Under the pieces are notes generated by a model. That model did no database searches. It was not told the DNA's origin and saw nothing but the letters and a program-made list of their open reading frames with translations. From an uncultured Lachnospiraceae bacterium (GTDB taxonomy: Bacteria; Bacillota; Clostridia; Lachnospirales; Lachnospiraceae): 64,000 nucleotides of DNA. The stretch spans positions 1-64,000 of the forward strand of contig CAMZDG010000010.1 of assembly GCA_947305245.1 (NCBI GenBank), written 5' to 3'. The translations under genes were made by a program, and so were the position numbers. Shown in pieces: positions 24,190 through 32,216 of the stretch; within the stretch, counting starts at the first letter, position 1; each line of letters starts with the position of its first letter.

Positions 24190-25020
24190 ATGGCAAAAAG
24201 AAGAATGATCTCAACGGACGTGGTAAGCACGGATGCCTTTTTGGGCATGTCGCTGCGAGCCAGGGAATTATACCTGCACATCAACTTAGAGGCTGACGAT
24301 GACGGCTTCATCCCGTCGGCACTAAAAGTAACCCGAATGGTCGGAGCGTCAAAGAAGCACCTTAGCGAACTCGTGGACAAGGGATACCTGATCGCGTTTG
24401 AAGGCGGGCTTCACCTCGTGACGCACTGGCTTTTGAACAACCAGATCAGAAAGGCCCGTTACGTTCCCACCATTTACCAAAAGGAAAAGGCCCTCGTCAC
24501 GACGAAAGGCAAGGTTTACCGGCTTCTCACGGAAGAGGAACTGGCCAAAAAAGCCGCCGAAGAAGAACAACAAAATGGCGTCCATTTGGACGCCAACACG
24601 GACGCCGTTTCGGATCCAAACGGCGCCCAGACGGATGACGCTTTGGACGCCCAGGTAAGTAAAGGTAAGGACAGTACAGAAAAGGAAAGATTAGACAAAA
24701 ACAGACAAGATGAGGGAGATACTAAGAAAACCCCTCCCCCTCTCATCATTCCTTCCGTAAAGGAATTAACTGAATATGCCGAACAAATCGGCTATCAGGA
24801 CTTCAATCCCGAAAAGTTCCTTACCTACTACGGATCCCGAAACTGGACGCTCTCCGGAGGGATGCCCGTAACGGACTGGAGAATGCAGGTGGACAGTTGG
24901 AAGGCGAGGGAGGGCGATTTTAAGCCTGCGGCTTTGTCTCCAAAGCAACCCGCCTGGAAGCCCGCGAACCAAAACGATTACGACTTTGAAGAGCTGGAGA
25001 AAAAGCTCATTGCAAACTGA
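24190..25020 (+). CDS. Replication-initiator/replisome-organiser-like protein
   Basis: 276 residues. The N-terminal winged-helix-like domain (RARELYLHINLEADDDGF, VGASKKHLSEL) matches the element 1 protein at moderate identity. Residues about 120-185 differ, and the last 95 (EYAEQIGYQDFNPEKFLTYY onward) are almost identical. The near identity continues into the terminators downstream. A recent exchange between the two elements, or strong constraint, is implied. It probably supports replication of the excised element. Confidence 0.7.
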   Translation: MAKRRMISTDVVSTDAFLGMSLRARELYLHINLEADDDGFIPSALKVTRMVGASKKHLSELVDKGYLIAFEGGLHLVTHWLLNNQIRKARYVPTIYQKEKALVTTKGKVYRLLTEEELAKKAAEEEQQNGVHLDANTDAVSDPNGAQTDDALDAQVSKGKDSTEKERLDKNRQDEGDTKKTPPPLIIPSVKELTEYAEQIGYQDFNPEKFLTYYGSRNWTLSGGMPVTDWRMQVDSWKAREGDFKPAALSPKQPAWKPANQNDYDFEELEKKLIAN

Positions 25021-25042
25021 ACATGAATAACCCGTCACTCGT

Positions 25043-25073
25043 CCTTTTGCCACGCCCGGCAGGGGATTTTTTT
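25043..25073 (+). terminator. Terminator 1 after the element 2 replication gene
   Basis: The hairpin CCTTTTGCC/GGCAGGGG with a T-run is nearly identical to 8055-8084. Confidence 0.65.
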
Positions 25074-25081
25074 ATGTCAAG

Positions 25082-25117
25082 GGGCAGTCCTGCGCATTGC
25101 AGGCTGCTCTTTTTTTA
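25082..25117 (+). terminator. Terminator 2 before the element 2 integrase
   Basis: The hairpin GCAGTCCTGC/GCAGGCTGC with seven T is nearly identical to 8092-8127, and lies 22 bases before the integrase start. Confidence 0.75.
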
Positions 25118-25138
25118 TTCACAGCGGAGGAACATTTA

Positions 25139-26554
25139 ATGAATTCAGAAATATCCATGTTACAGAGAATTCGCATGACGGACGCGGCAATCCGGGACTT
25201 GCATAACGGAAACAGTGATGTTATGCTTAGAATTGCCGATGCTGCATTAGAAACAAAAATGCAGAAAAGAAAAATAAAAGAATTTGAACTAAAGGAGGAC
25301 GCAGTAAAAAAGGTTCACGTAACCGGTACGGGAATGCCGCGAAGCATCAGCGAAAAACAGGATGAAAGCGGAAAAACCTACTACTTGACCAAAGTAAAGG
25401 GCAAAAAGCAGATTTGCTCCTATTCTTACGAGAGTTTGATTGAAAAGCTTTATGAATACTATAAAGCCGAGATCCTGCCTCCCGAAGAATGCGGACGCAC
25501 CCTGGCAGCTGTTTTCCCCAGGGCACTTAATGCCTACAAGGTATCCAAAAACCCGTCATACAACACGCTCTACAAGTATGAAAAGGATTTTAAGAGATTT
25601 TTGGCGGAATCAAGCCTGGCCAAAAAAGAAGTTTGCGACGTTACGGCTTTTGACATTCAGGTCTTCACGCAGGAAATGGTTCGCAGGCAAAGTCCAAAAA
25701 TCAAGGCATTCCGCGGGTACATCAGCCTGCTCAACCTGATCTTTAAGCACGCCCGTGATCCCGAAAAGCTCATCACAAACAATCCCGTGGATCTGATTGA
25801 CTTCAGTCCATACTTAAAGTCCTGTGATCAGTCAAGGCCAAAATCCAAGGATAAAATCCTTTCGCCTGAGGAGATTGACCAAATTCGGAATGTCTGTTTT
25901 AAGCGTATTACCAGCAAGCCTTACTACGTGCGTGGCTACATGATGCTTCTGGCCATTGAGTCGGGCATGCGCGCCGGAGAGCTCTGCTCACTGAAGTGGA
26001 ATGACGTAAAGTGGGAAAACCGTCCTACGGATCCGTTTGACAGGCCGTGTCTTCACATCCACTCCCAGCAGCTGAGCAACTACGGGACAGACGGGCGGCT
26101 GTATTACACCTATGTCGGATGGACTAAGGATGAAAAGGGCATCAGCAAGGGCGGCCGATATTTTCCGCTAACGCAAAAAATCCATTCCATTCTTACCGCC
26201 CTGCGGAAAAAACAGGAAGAGCTTGGAATTTATGATCCTAACGGGTACATATTTCTCGAGGACGGGAAATGGGTAACGACGGTCTCGTACGAAAAATGCC
26301 TTAAACGGGTTTGTGATTCCCTGGGTTTCGAAATCAGCAACAACCACGCATTTCGAATGAGCCTTAACTCAAACGTGTTTATTCCCCTTGGAATACCGGT
26401 AACCACCAGGGCTCTCTGGCTTGGACATTCCGTGGAAGTAAACCTGAAACATTACAGTTACGCGGAAAAAAAGACAATGGGAGAATACGGACAGAGATTG
26501 GATGCGGCCGAAATAAGCCAAAAAGACAGGTTTGCCGAAAGGCTTTACGCTTAG
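25139..26554 (+). CDS. Tyrosine recombinase (integrase) of element 2
   Basis: 471 residues from the ATG at 25139, preceded by GGAGG; an upstream in-frame start lies inside the terminator. Catalytic residues are Arg278 (ESGMRAGEL), His403-x-x-Arg406 (HAFR), His430 (LGH) and nucleophile Tyr439 (KHYSY). It is clearly diverged from the element 1 integrase, although both use the same tRNA-Gly site, and it has different arm-like repeats. The stop is about 130 bp from the tRNA core, the usual position for an element inserted at a tRNA 3' end. Confidence 0.92.
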   Translation: MNSEISMLQRIRMTDAAIRDLHNGNSDVMLRIADAALETKMQKRKIKEFELKEDAVKKVHVTGTGMPRSISEKQDESGKTYYLTKVKGKKQICSYSYESLIEKLYEYYKAEILPPEECGRTLAAVFPRALNAYKVSKNPSYNTLYKYEKDFKRFLAESSLAKKEVCDVTAFDIQVFTQEMVRRQSPKIKAFRGYISLLNLIFKHARDPEKLITNNPVDLIDFSPYLKSCDQSRPKSKDKILSPEEIDQIRNVCFKRITSKPYYVRGYMMLLAIESGMRAGELCSLKWNDVKWENRPTDPFDRPCLHIHSQQLSNYGTDGRLYYTYVGWTKDEKGISKGGRYFPLTQKIHSILTALRKKQEELGIYDPNGYIFLEDGKWVTTVSYEKCLKRVCDSLGFEISNNHAFRMSLNSNVFIPLGIPVTTRALWLGHSVEVNLKHYSYAEKKTMGEYGQRLDAAEISQKDRFAERLYA

Positions 26555-26574
26555 GTTTTTGCCCAAAAACATCG

Positions 26575-26608
26575 AGGTCAACCCCTGGGTCAACCCCAGG
26601 TCAACCCC
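26575..26608. repeat. Putative integrase arm-type repeats, element 2 right end
   Basis: Three tandem copies of GGTCAACCCC at 12-bp and 11-bp steps lie between the integrase stop and the tRNA hairpin. They match 9630-9654 at the other end of element 2. Confidence 0.65.
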
Positions 26609-26639
26609 AAAAAGCCGTCTAAAAAATGAACAAAAAAAA

Positions 26640-26669
26640 GCGAGAACCCTTTATTTACAAGGGTTCTCG
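26640..26669 (-). terminator. Terminator of the tRNA-Gly gene
   Basis: The hairpin CGAGAACCCT...AGGGTTCTCG lies 14 bases beyond the tRNA 3' end. It can also end integrase transcription from the other side. It corresponds to the hairpins beside cores A and B. Confidence 0.7.
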
Positions 26670-26683
26670 AAGCAAAAAAATAG

Positions 26684-26755
26684 AGCGGGTGATGGGAATC
26701 GAACCCACGTGTCCAGCTTGGAAGGCTGGCGTACTAACCATTGTACTACACCCGC
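26684..26755 (-). tRNA. tRNA-Gly (anticodon TCC)
   Basis: 72 nt. The acceptor stem GCGGGTG pairs with CACCCGC, the anticodon arm CCAGC-CTTCCAA-GCTGG gives anticodon TCC, and the T-arm contains GGTTCGATTCC. The discriminator is T and CCA is not encoded. It is intact and has a consensus promoter, so it should be functional. Its 3' end is the integration target of both upstream elements. Confidence 0.96.
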
Positions 26756-26783
26756 ATGTCACATATTGTGTCACAACAAAGGT

Positions 26784-26812
26784 ATTGTACCCTTCCTCGC
26801 CGAACTTGTCAA
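26784..26812 (-). promoter_or_regulatory. Promoter of tRNA-Gly
   Basis: The minus strand shows TTGACA, 17 bp, TACAAT, about 28 bases before the tRNA 5' end. The -35 is perfect and the -10 has one mismatch. Confidence 0.75.
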
Positions 26813-26843
26813 GTCCTATCTCACAAATTTTTCTTCCTGTTCC

Positions 26844-27947
26844 TTACTCCTCGCTTTGCTCCTGTTCCTCCGCATCCTCCATGTTCACGATGGGGAAGGT
26901 GATCTTCCAATTTCCTTCGTAGAGCTTAGCTCCCGTGGAGAAATAACCGATTACCTGGTACCCCGGCAGCTCCTCAGCCGAGACATTGAATTCGTATTCC
27001 TCATATCGGCCAACGCGGTCTTTATCCCTGAAATATGCCACTTCTGAGCGAAGCTGGTACGTACCGCTCGCATCCACCAGCTGAATGTCACCGTGGTCAT
27101 CCCTGCCACTGACGTCTTCATAGTACACCTGCACGTGGAGCTTTCCGTCCACCATGCCGTAGGCAGTGATCTTCGCGCCAGTTTCAACGGGCGCAAAGGT
27201 CTGCGCTTCATTCGGCACGAGCAGCATGGGCAGTCCCGTGCCGCTCCCGGAATATTCATGCTCAATGGGGCTTTCGATCAGCTCCTGCACTTCTCTTTCC
27301 GGCCTGTAATCGGCCTTCTGCGTGACCACTTCACTTAAATTGATCTGCGGCATTTCCACCCATCTTTCCTGCTTTCCGGAAAGGAATCTCGACACGCTGA
27401 AGGTCATTTTCTTCCCATCGATCTTCTGATCATGTAATCCGGCCTTGATCAGGAAGGTGGCAGTGCAGGTTTCCTCGTCAAAGTCCACCAGGGTACATCC
27501 GCCCCACTGGTCACAATTCGTGTGTATGCTGTAGCTGTCGAACAGGTCCGCCGTGCCGTCAAGCCTGCTGCCCGTAAGATCCTGCATGGTGACATAGACG
27601 TCGACAATGTTCCCGTGCACATAGATGCCGGCTACCCGCATCTCAATGTCCTGATCCACGCAGGACTGCGCCACGGGGCTCATCTTTTCTGCAAGCGCGG
27701 GATCGAGCTTATATAAATATTCATACGCCTTCAGGCTCCCTGCTGCCGTCGCGGCGGACAGGGAGGACACGCCAAGCACCGCCACGAGTGCGATGCACGC
27801 CGCCGTCTTCAGTGCCATCTTCCAATATCTGCCCTGCTTTTTCCTCGCCGAAAATTGGATCGTCTCCTGCAGATATTTTTCATCGATCTCTCCAAGGAAC
27901 GCTTCCGCCATCCCCTTCCGATCCATCGTCACTTTTTGTTCCATCAA
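26844..27947 (-). CDS. DUF4179 membrane protein, putative anti-sigma factor
   Basis: 367 residues. A cytoplasmic N-terminus (1-42) precedes one membrane helix (about 43-65, ALKTAACIALVAVLGVSSL) and an extracytoplasmic DUF4179-type region with beta-rich domains (about 75-350). It overlaps the ECF sigma gene by ATGA. DUF4179 proteins are regularly paired with ECF sigma factors in Clostridia. The C-terminal end is acidic. It lies outside the element array. Confidence 0.75.
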   Translation of the reverse strand: MMEQKVTMDRKGMAEAFLGEIDEKYLQETIQFSARKKQGRYWKMALKTAACIALVAVLGVSSLSAATAAGSLKAYEYLYKLDPALAEKMSPVAQSCVDQDIEMRVAGIYVHGNIVDVYVTMQDLTGSRLDGTADLFDSYSIHTNCDQWGGCTLVDFDEETCTATFLIKAGLHDQKIDGKKMTFSVSRFLSGKQERWVEMPQINLSEVVTQKADYRPEREVQELIESPIEHEYSGSGTGLPMLLVPNEAQTFAPVETGAKITAYGMVDGKLHVQVYYEDVSGRDDHGDIQLVDASGTYQLRSEVAYFRDKDRVGRYEEYEFNVSAEELPGYQVIGYFSTGAKLYEGNWKITFPIVNMEDAEEQEQSEE

Positions 27948-28498
27948 ATCAATTCCTCCGCCATTAAAAACTTTTTTAGTTTCGTCTTCACCCGGTGCAG
28001 GCGCACGTTCACGTAATTCGTGCTCTGCCCAAGTTCTCTGGCAATTTCAGCAGATTCCTTACAAAACCAGTAGCGTTCCACGAACAGGACCCGATCCTGC
28101 TTCCTAAGCTGCTCCAGGAATCGGTTGATGGCGCCCTTTAGCTCGCCGGAGAGGATCTCCTCCTCCACCGTCTCCTTACTCTGAAGGATTTCCTCCAGTT
28201 CCTCAAGGCACGCGTCATATTTTGCGTTTCGCTTCTGCGCCGCATTCTTATGATACCTGTCGAGCGCAAGGTTTCTCGTGATCTTCGCGACATAGGCCCC
28301 GAGGGCGTCCGGGCGCATTGGCGGGATCTGATTCCATGTTGCAAGATATGCGTCATTGACGCATTCCTTCGCGTCCTCCTCATTCCCCAAAATCCCCAGC
28401 GCTAAGGCCTTACAACGCTTTCCATATTTATTTGTGAGCTCTGAAATTGCTTCTTCTGAGCGTTCGAAGAACAATTCGATGATCATCCGGTCTTCCAA
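27944..28498 (-). CDS. ECF-type RNA polymerase sigma factor
   Basis: 184 residues. Region 2 (about 8-75; ECVNDAYLATWNQIPPMRP) and region 4 (about 125-180; QDRVLFVERYWFCKESAEIA, then TNYVNVRLHRVKTKLKKFL) are clear. Third factor of this type in the window. It forms an operon with the DUF4179 gene. A TGTAATTTTCTT motif upstream may be its own promoter, directly after a terminator that isolates it from the M56 operon. Confidence 0.9.
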   Translation of the reverse strand: MEDRMIIELFFERSEEAISELTNKYGKRCKALALGILGNEEDAKECVNDAYLATWNQIPPMRPDALGAYVAKITRNLALDRYHKNAAQKRNAKYDACLEELEEILQSKETVEEEILSGELKGAINRFLEQLRKQDRVLFVERYWFCKESAEIARELGQSTNYVNVRLHRVKTKLKKFLMAEELI

Positions 28499-28520
28499 CT
28501 CCTCACCTCCGTTACAAACA

Positions 28521-28550
28521 TATAGTAGCGTTTTTGCGAAGAAAATTACA
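28521..28550 (-). promoter_or_regulatory. Possible ECF-type promoter upstream of sigma gene
   Basis: The minus strand has TGTAATTTTCTTCGC followed by CTACTATATG. It lines up with the motifs at 12725-12758 and 3044-3066. Confidence 0.35.
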
Positions 28551-28565
28551 GTAGTAAAGCAAAAA

Positions 28566-28597
28566 AATTACGGGAAGCGTTTTTGCCTCCCGTAATT
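28566..28597 (-). terminator. Intrinsic terminator of the BlaI-M56 operon
   Basis: The inverted repeat AATTACGGGA...TCCCGTAATT is followed on the minus strand by a run of T. It lies about 115 bp after the M56 gene stop. Confidence 0.8.
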
Positions 28598-28662
28598 GCT
28601 CTTGTTTATAATCGTATCAGCGAGCTTCCCCGCCATTTGCGTGTCACCAGTTCGACAGCTTT

Positions 28663-28757
28663 TCCGTCATTCCTATGTCACCTGTTCGCCTGCTTTTCCG
28701 TCAATGACAATTCACCGTCCCGCAGACGTCTCCGTCAATGACAATTCACCGTCCCAG
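28663..28757. repeat. Short repeats at the 3' end of the M56 gene
   Basis: Two 34-bp copies of a unit containing CCGTCAATGACAATTCACCG stand in tandem, preceded by two looser units with GTCACC and CTTTTCCGTCA. The last copy and a half code for the C-terminus and stop of the M56 protein. The words GGGACGG and TTGAC are shared with hairpin repeats near 56.4, 57.4 and 63.9 kb. Confidence 0.65.
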
Positions 28758-31700
28758 GTGCTGGCCAAGAAGTACGAGCTTGCAAGATATGCTTTGATCG
28801 CCTCCTCAAAGTCTGCCGCTTCCTTCTCATAATCCTTTGCCGTATCAGAATTCAAAGTTCTCTCTTCCAGAATCTGTTCCTCGCCATATTGATTTAGCCA
28901 AAAGACCTCGTAACCTCCGATCATTGTCCCCTGCGTATCCTCCAGAGGATGGTATCTCAAAAGATAGACGAGCCCTTGCCATTCGCACAGATAATATTTT
29001 CCCCATCCCTGATGAGGCAACGCGAGGAAATCCTCCCAGAGAAACAGCCCGGCTTCGTCCCTGGCATCTATGATAAGAAATGCCTGACGGTCTTTTTCAA
29101 TAGCCGCGTAGTCCACAATCAGGGTATCTGGCATACCATTGTGGGTAATATCGCAGGCGATCACTTTCTTCCCGTCCTGAAGCTCCACGGAAAAGTCGGT
29201 CTCCTCAACTGGCCCCGTCCATGCCTTATTTAGCTGAATGTTCCCGATGCCAAAGCTCCCATCTTCAGAATACTGAAGCTGACAATTTATATCAATCCCG
29301 CCATATTCGGGATCTCCCTTGTTTGTAAGTTGGATTTCGCCGCTCGCGTCATAGAAAAGGGAATCGTCCTTCACGTAAAAGCTCTCTGACTGACTATACC
29401 CGAGCCATAAGAACTGTGCCTCTTCGGATGCCAGCAGCTCGATATCCTCCAGGGAAGCGAAGGCCACGTCACCGTCTGTCGTCTCCACTCGGAGCATCAG
29501 GTTTTTCTCATTATATTGATACCGAACCTTCTGCTCCAGCTGGCCATACATTCCTTGACTCTTGGGTTCATGAATCTCAAGCCCGTCCTTTGTGATCTCG
29601 AGAATGCGAAGCCAATTTCCATAGGTCCCGGTGCCAGTTTTCCCCTCGGTGATCAGCGCATATTCTTTCTGCCCGTCATTATCATAATCTCCGCAATAAA
29701 GCTGGGGCATGATGCAATGAATGTTGATCCAGTAGCCATGCAGGGGATATGCCTGATTTCCGACCCGCAGCATCATGGCGTATCCGTCATAAAGTCCATA
29801 AAGACACGCATCTTCTTCCGGAATCTCCTGTAGGATGCAATACTCTCCATAAAGCACTGGATCCCAGCATGCCAATCGCAGGGAATCCTCCCTGGAAGCC
29901 AAACGGATCCCCTCCTCCTGGCCATTCTCCTCATCTGCTTCCACCTCGTCTACGCGGACGCTATTTCTCCCATAGTCCACGACCTTATCCTCTGCCCGAA
30001 GCGTCACCTTACGAAGCTCGGCCGCCGTCGTTTGAGAAAGCTTCTTATTTCTCCACCGGATGCGATCGCACCTGTATATAAGAGAGTCCGTCGCTTCTTT
30101 TGAAGAAGTCGTGATGATCTTCCCATTGTGAAGCATATAGGGATACCAGATCTGTCCTCTTTTCGCCATGAAGTACTGCGCCGTTTCGCCATTTTCGAAG
30201 GTATAATTCACTAACGCGCTGGAAAACCCATCCTGCCAGGTTGCGGTGGTGCTGCCGCCCTTTAAGGGAACGAGCGTCGTAAGAGCCGTCGCAGGGTCTA
30301 AGAGCGCCTGATACTTCTCCGGGGCCTCCGTCTTCCATGCGTTCGCAAGCTCGTCAATATAAAATACGGTATACCAATCTTCATCATATCCAAAGTATGG
30401 TACGCCGGCCGGCGCCGTGCGCATCTCGCGAATGTCTCGGAAGGGCAGGTGTGCCGCAATGGCCTCCTCTAAGTTAGTAATCTCCAAGATGACGTCCGAT
30501 TTCGTCTTTTTCTCCTCGCCGGGAACCTCCCCCGACTGTGAAACAGATCCTTCCTCCGTCCCGTCTTCCTTTCCGCCGGCGGGCTTTGTCGCAAGGCATC
30601 CCGCAAGAAGGACCACAAGGCAAAGCATCAATATGGAAAGGCCTGCGGGTCTTTTCTGATATCGAAGCGCCTCCTTGATCCTGCTCTCCGCATCGCTTTC
30701 TCCGAACGCCGCGGAAAGGGAAAGCCCGCTCTGCCTCTTGGCGAAATGTAGGAGGGCATTGGCATATTCTCCTCTTTTTTCCTGCCCGAGCCTTTCCAGA
30801 ACGCCCTCGTCGCATGCCATCTCGAGATCCTTATGGAATGCACGGATGCATAGCCATACCAGCGGATTCCACCAATGCACGCAAAGCGCCAGGAAGGAGA
30901 TCAGCTTCCAAAGCGGATCCCTGCGGCGCAGGTGCATGGCCTCATGATGAAGGATCATGTCTTTTTCCTGCTCGCTCATATTTTTCGAATCGTCTTTCCT
31001 CTCACCGAAATAAACAGGAACATAGATCCCCCTGCGGAGCACGCCAAACGACATGGGAACGCCTGATACGTCGCTGCTCCTTACGGGATATTTTTCCCAT
31101 TTGCCCACTGGGATCGCTTCCTCAAGCTTTTTAGACAGCCTGACATAGGTCCAAACGCCAAATAGCAGGAAGCCAATCGCACCGAACGCCCAGATCACGC
31201 CCAAAACATTTATCAGGCTCTTCCCTCCGTCCTTTTCCGCCGAGGCCGGTTGGTCACTGATTCCTTGCGCGGATTGATCCACCTCCATGCCTTGTGCGCC
31301 CTGCGTGGTCTTGTCCACCTTTATGTCTTGCGTAGCCGAATCAACCTTCGGGCCTTGTGTGATCGGATCCACTTCTGCGCCTTTTATGGTCTGAGCAGCC
31401 GTATCAACCTTCGAACCTTGCGCGTCCTGGTCCACCTTCGCACCCTGCACAGCCTGCGAGCTCCCTATGTCCTGCGCGGCCCGAAGCAGTTCTTCGTTGT
31501 CCTTTACGCTCTGCCCCGCTTCACTCTTCTCATATCTTTCGCTCTCTTCCGAAGTCACTTTTTCCTGGCTCCCCGCGGCCCAGCCTTCCCAGAAAGCAGG
31601 GATGGGCCCCTCAATGGTAATGGGACAGAGCAAGCGGAAAAAGACTGCGACCCAAAGAAGGCTCGCAATGCGCTTGGAATACCGCCGAAAGAGCGGTCTG

Positions 31701-31774
31701 ACGGCCAAGGCAATGCAAACTATGATCGTCGCTTCCAGCGCAAACTGAAAATAGTTTTGAAAAAATTGCGTCAT
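28712..31774 (-). CDS. M56 (BlaR1-like) membrane metallopeptidase with large C-terminal sensor
   Basis: 1020 residues, well above the 580-600 of BlaR1. N-terminal helices (about 15-50), a low-complexity segment (about 105-172) with six units built on Lys/Glu-Val-Asp...Gln, more helices, then the zinc motif HEAMH at 277-281 and the second ligand Glu323 in CDEGVL. A helix near 378-393 is followed by over 600 residues of extracytoplasmic sequence without the Ser-x-x-Lys penicillin-binding motif. It should sense an envelope signal and inactivate the BlaI-type repressor, with which it overlaps by ATGA. The ligand is unknown and beta-lactam sensing is not supported. Confidence 0.85.
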   Translation of the reverse strand: MTQFFQNYFQFALEATIIVCIALAVRPLFRRYSKRIASLLWVAVFFRLLCPITIEGPIPAFWEGWAAGSQEKVTSEESERYEKSEAGQSVKDNEELLRAAQDIGSSQAVQGAKVDQDAQGSKVDTAAQTIKGAEVDPITQGPKVDSATQDIKVDKTTQGAQGMEVDQSAQGISDQPASAEKDGGKSLINVLGVIWAFGAIGFLLFGVWTYVRLSKKLEEAIPVGKWEKYPVRSSDVSGVPMSFGVLRRGIYVPVYFGERKDDSKNMSEQEKDMILHHEAMHLRRRDPLWKLISFLALCVHWWNPLVWLCIRAFHKDLEMACDEGVLERLGQEKRGEYANALLHFAKRQSGLSLSAAFGESDAESRIKEALRYQKRPAGLSILMLCLVVLLAGCLATKPAGGKEDGTEEGSVSQSGEVPGEEKKTKSDVILEITNLEEAIAAHLPFRDIREMRTAPAGVPYFGYDEDWYTVFYIDELANAWKTEAPEKYQALLDPATALTTLVPLKGGSTTATWQDGFSSALVNYTFENGETAQYFMAKRGQIWYPYMLHNGKIITTSSKEATDSLIYRCDRIRWRNKKLSQTTAAELRKVTLRAEDKVVDYGRNSVRVDEVEADEENGQEEGIRLASREDSLRLACWDPVLYGEYCILQEIPEEDACLYGLYDGYAMMLRVGNQAYPLHGYWINIHCIMPQLYCGDYDNDGQKEYALITEGKTGTGTYGNWLRILEITKDGLEIHEPKSQGMYGQLEQKVRYQYNEKNLMLRVETTDGDVAFASLEDIELLASEEAQFLWLGYSQSESFYVKDDSLFYDASGEIQLTNKGDPEYGGIDINCQLQYSEDGSFGIGNIQLNKAWTGPVEETDFSVELQDGKKVIACDITHNGMPDTLIVDYAAIEKDRQAFLIIDARDEAGLFLWEDFLALPHQGWGKYYLCEWQGLVYLLRYHPLEDTQGTMIGGYEVFWLNQYGEEQILEERTLNSDTAKDYEKEAADFEEAIKAYLASSYFLASTWDGELSLTETSAGR

Positions 31775-32130
31775 TCCATCGCCTCCTCGATCATCTTCTG
31801 AAGCCGCTCCGCCTCTTCCTTCGAGAGCTTCCGATCCTGCAAAAATGCGGCAAAGAAATCCGAAAGCGACCCGCCATATGCCTTGTGAAGGAGCGATTCA
31901 CCCTCCGATTTCCCCACCTGTTCCTTTTCTACCAAGGCTTCCACCATCTTATTTTCGAATAGAAGCAGTCCCTTGTCTCCCATGCGCTTTAACATGGTAT
32001 AGACCGTGGACTTTTTCCAGTCATATTTTTCCAGACAGATCCTGGCGAGCTCCGTTGCCGAGATCGGCTCCTTCTCCCAGATCACGTCCATCAACCGATA
32101 TTCACTCTCGCTCAACTTCACGTCCGTCAT
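31771..32130 (-). CDS. BlaI/MecI-family repressor
   Basis: 119 residues. The N-terminal winged helix (about 5-70; ESEYRLMDVIWEKEPISATEL, KKSTVYTMLKRM) is that of BlaI/MecI, followed by a short dimerisation part. It should bind two palindromes in its own promoter (32194-32232). Release would follow cleavage triggered by the M56 protein encoded next. First gene of the operon. Confidence 0.92.
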   Translation of the reverse strand: MTDVKLSESEYRLMDVIWEKEPISATELARICLEKYDWKKSTVYTMLKRMGDKGLLLFENKMVEALVEKEQVGKSEGESLLHKAYGGSLSDFFAAFLQDRKLSKEEAERLQKMIEEAME

Positions 32131-32193
32131 GTTCTCTCACTGCTCCTTGCCATTTTATAAAAATATAGTTCTTTTTCATTCGATCATTTCCAG

Positions 32194-32207
32194 TCTACAA
32201 TTGTAGA
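32194..32207. promoter_or_regulatory. BlaI-type operator 2
   Basis: TCTACAATTGTAGA is a perfect 14-bp palindrome with the TACA-N2-TGTA core of BlaI/MecI operators. It lies 25 bp (centre to centre) from the second site, downstream of the -10. Confidence 0.8.
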
Positions 32208-32216
32208 ACTAACTTC

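Noticed and set aside
680..26755. Self-transmissible ICE
   Set aside because: No type IV secretion genes, coupling protein or VirB4-type ATPase are present in either element. They can only be mobilizable.
28712..32130. Beta-lactam resistance operon
   Set aside because: BlaI and an M56 protein are present, but the sensor lacks a penicillin-binding domain and no beta-lactamase or mecA gene is attached. The hydrolase at 53372 is distant, lacks a signal peptide and looks like an esterase.
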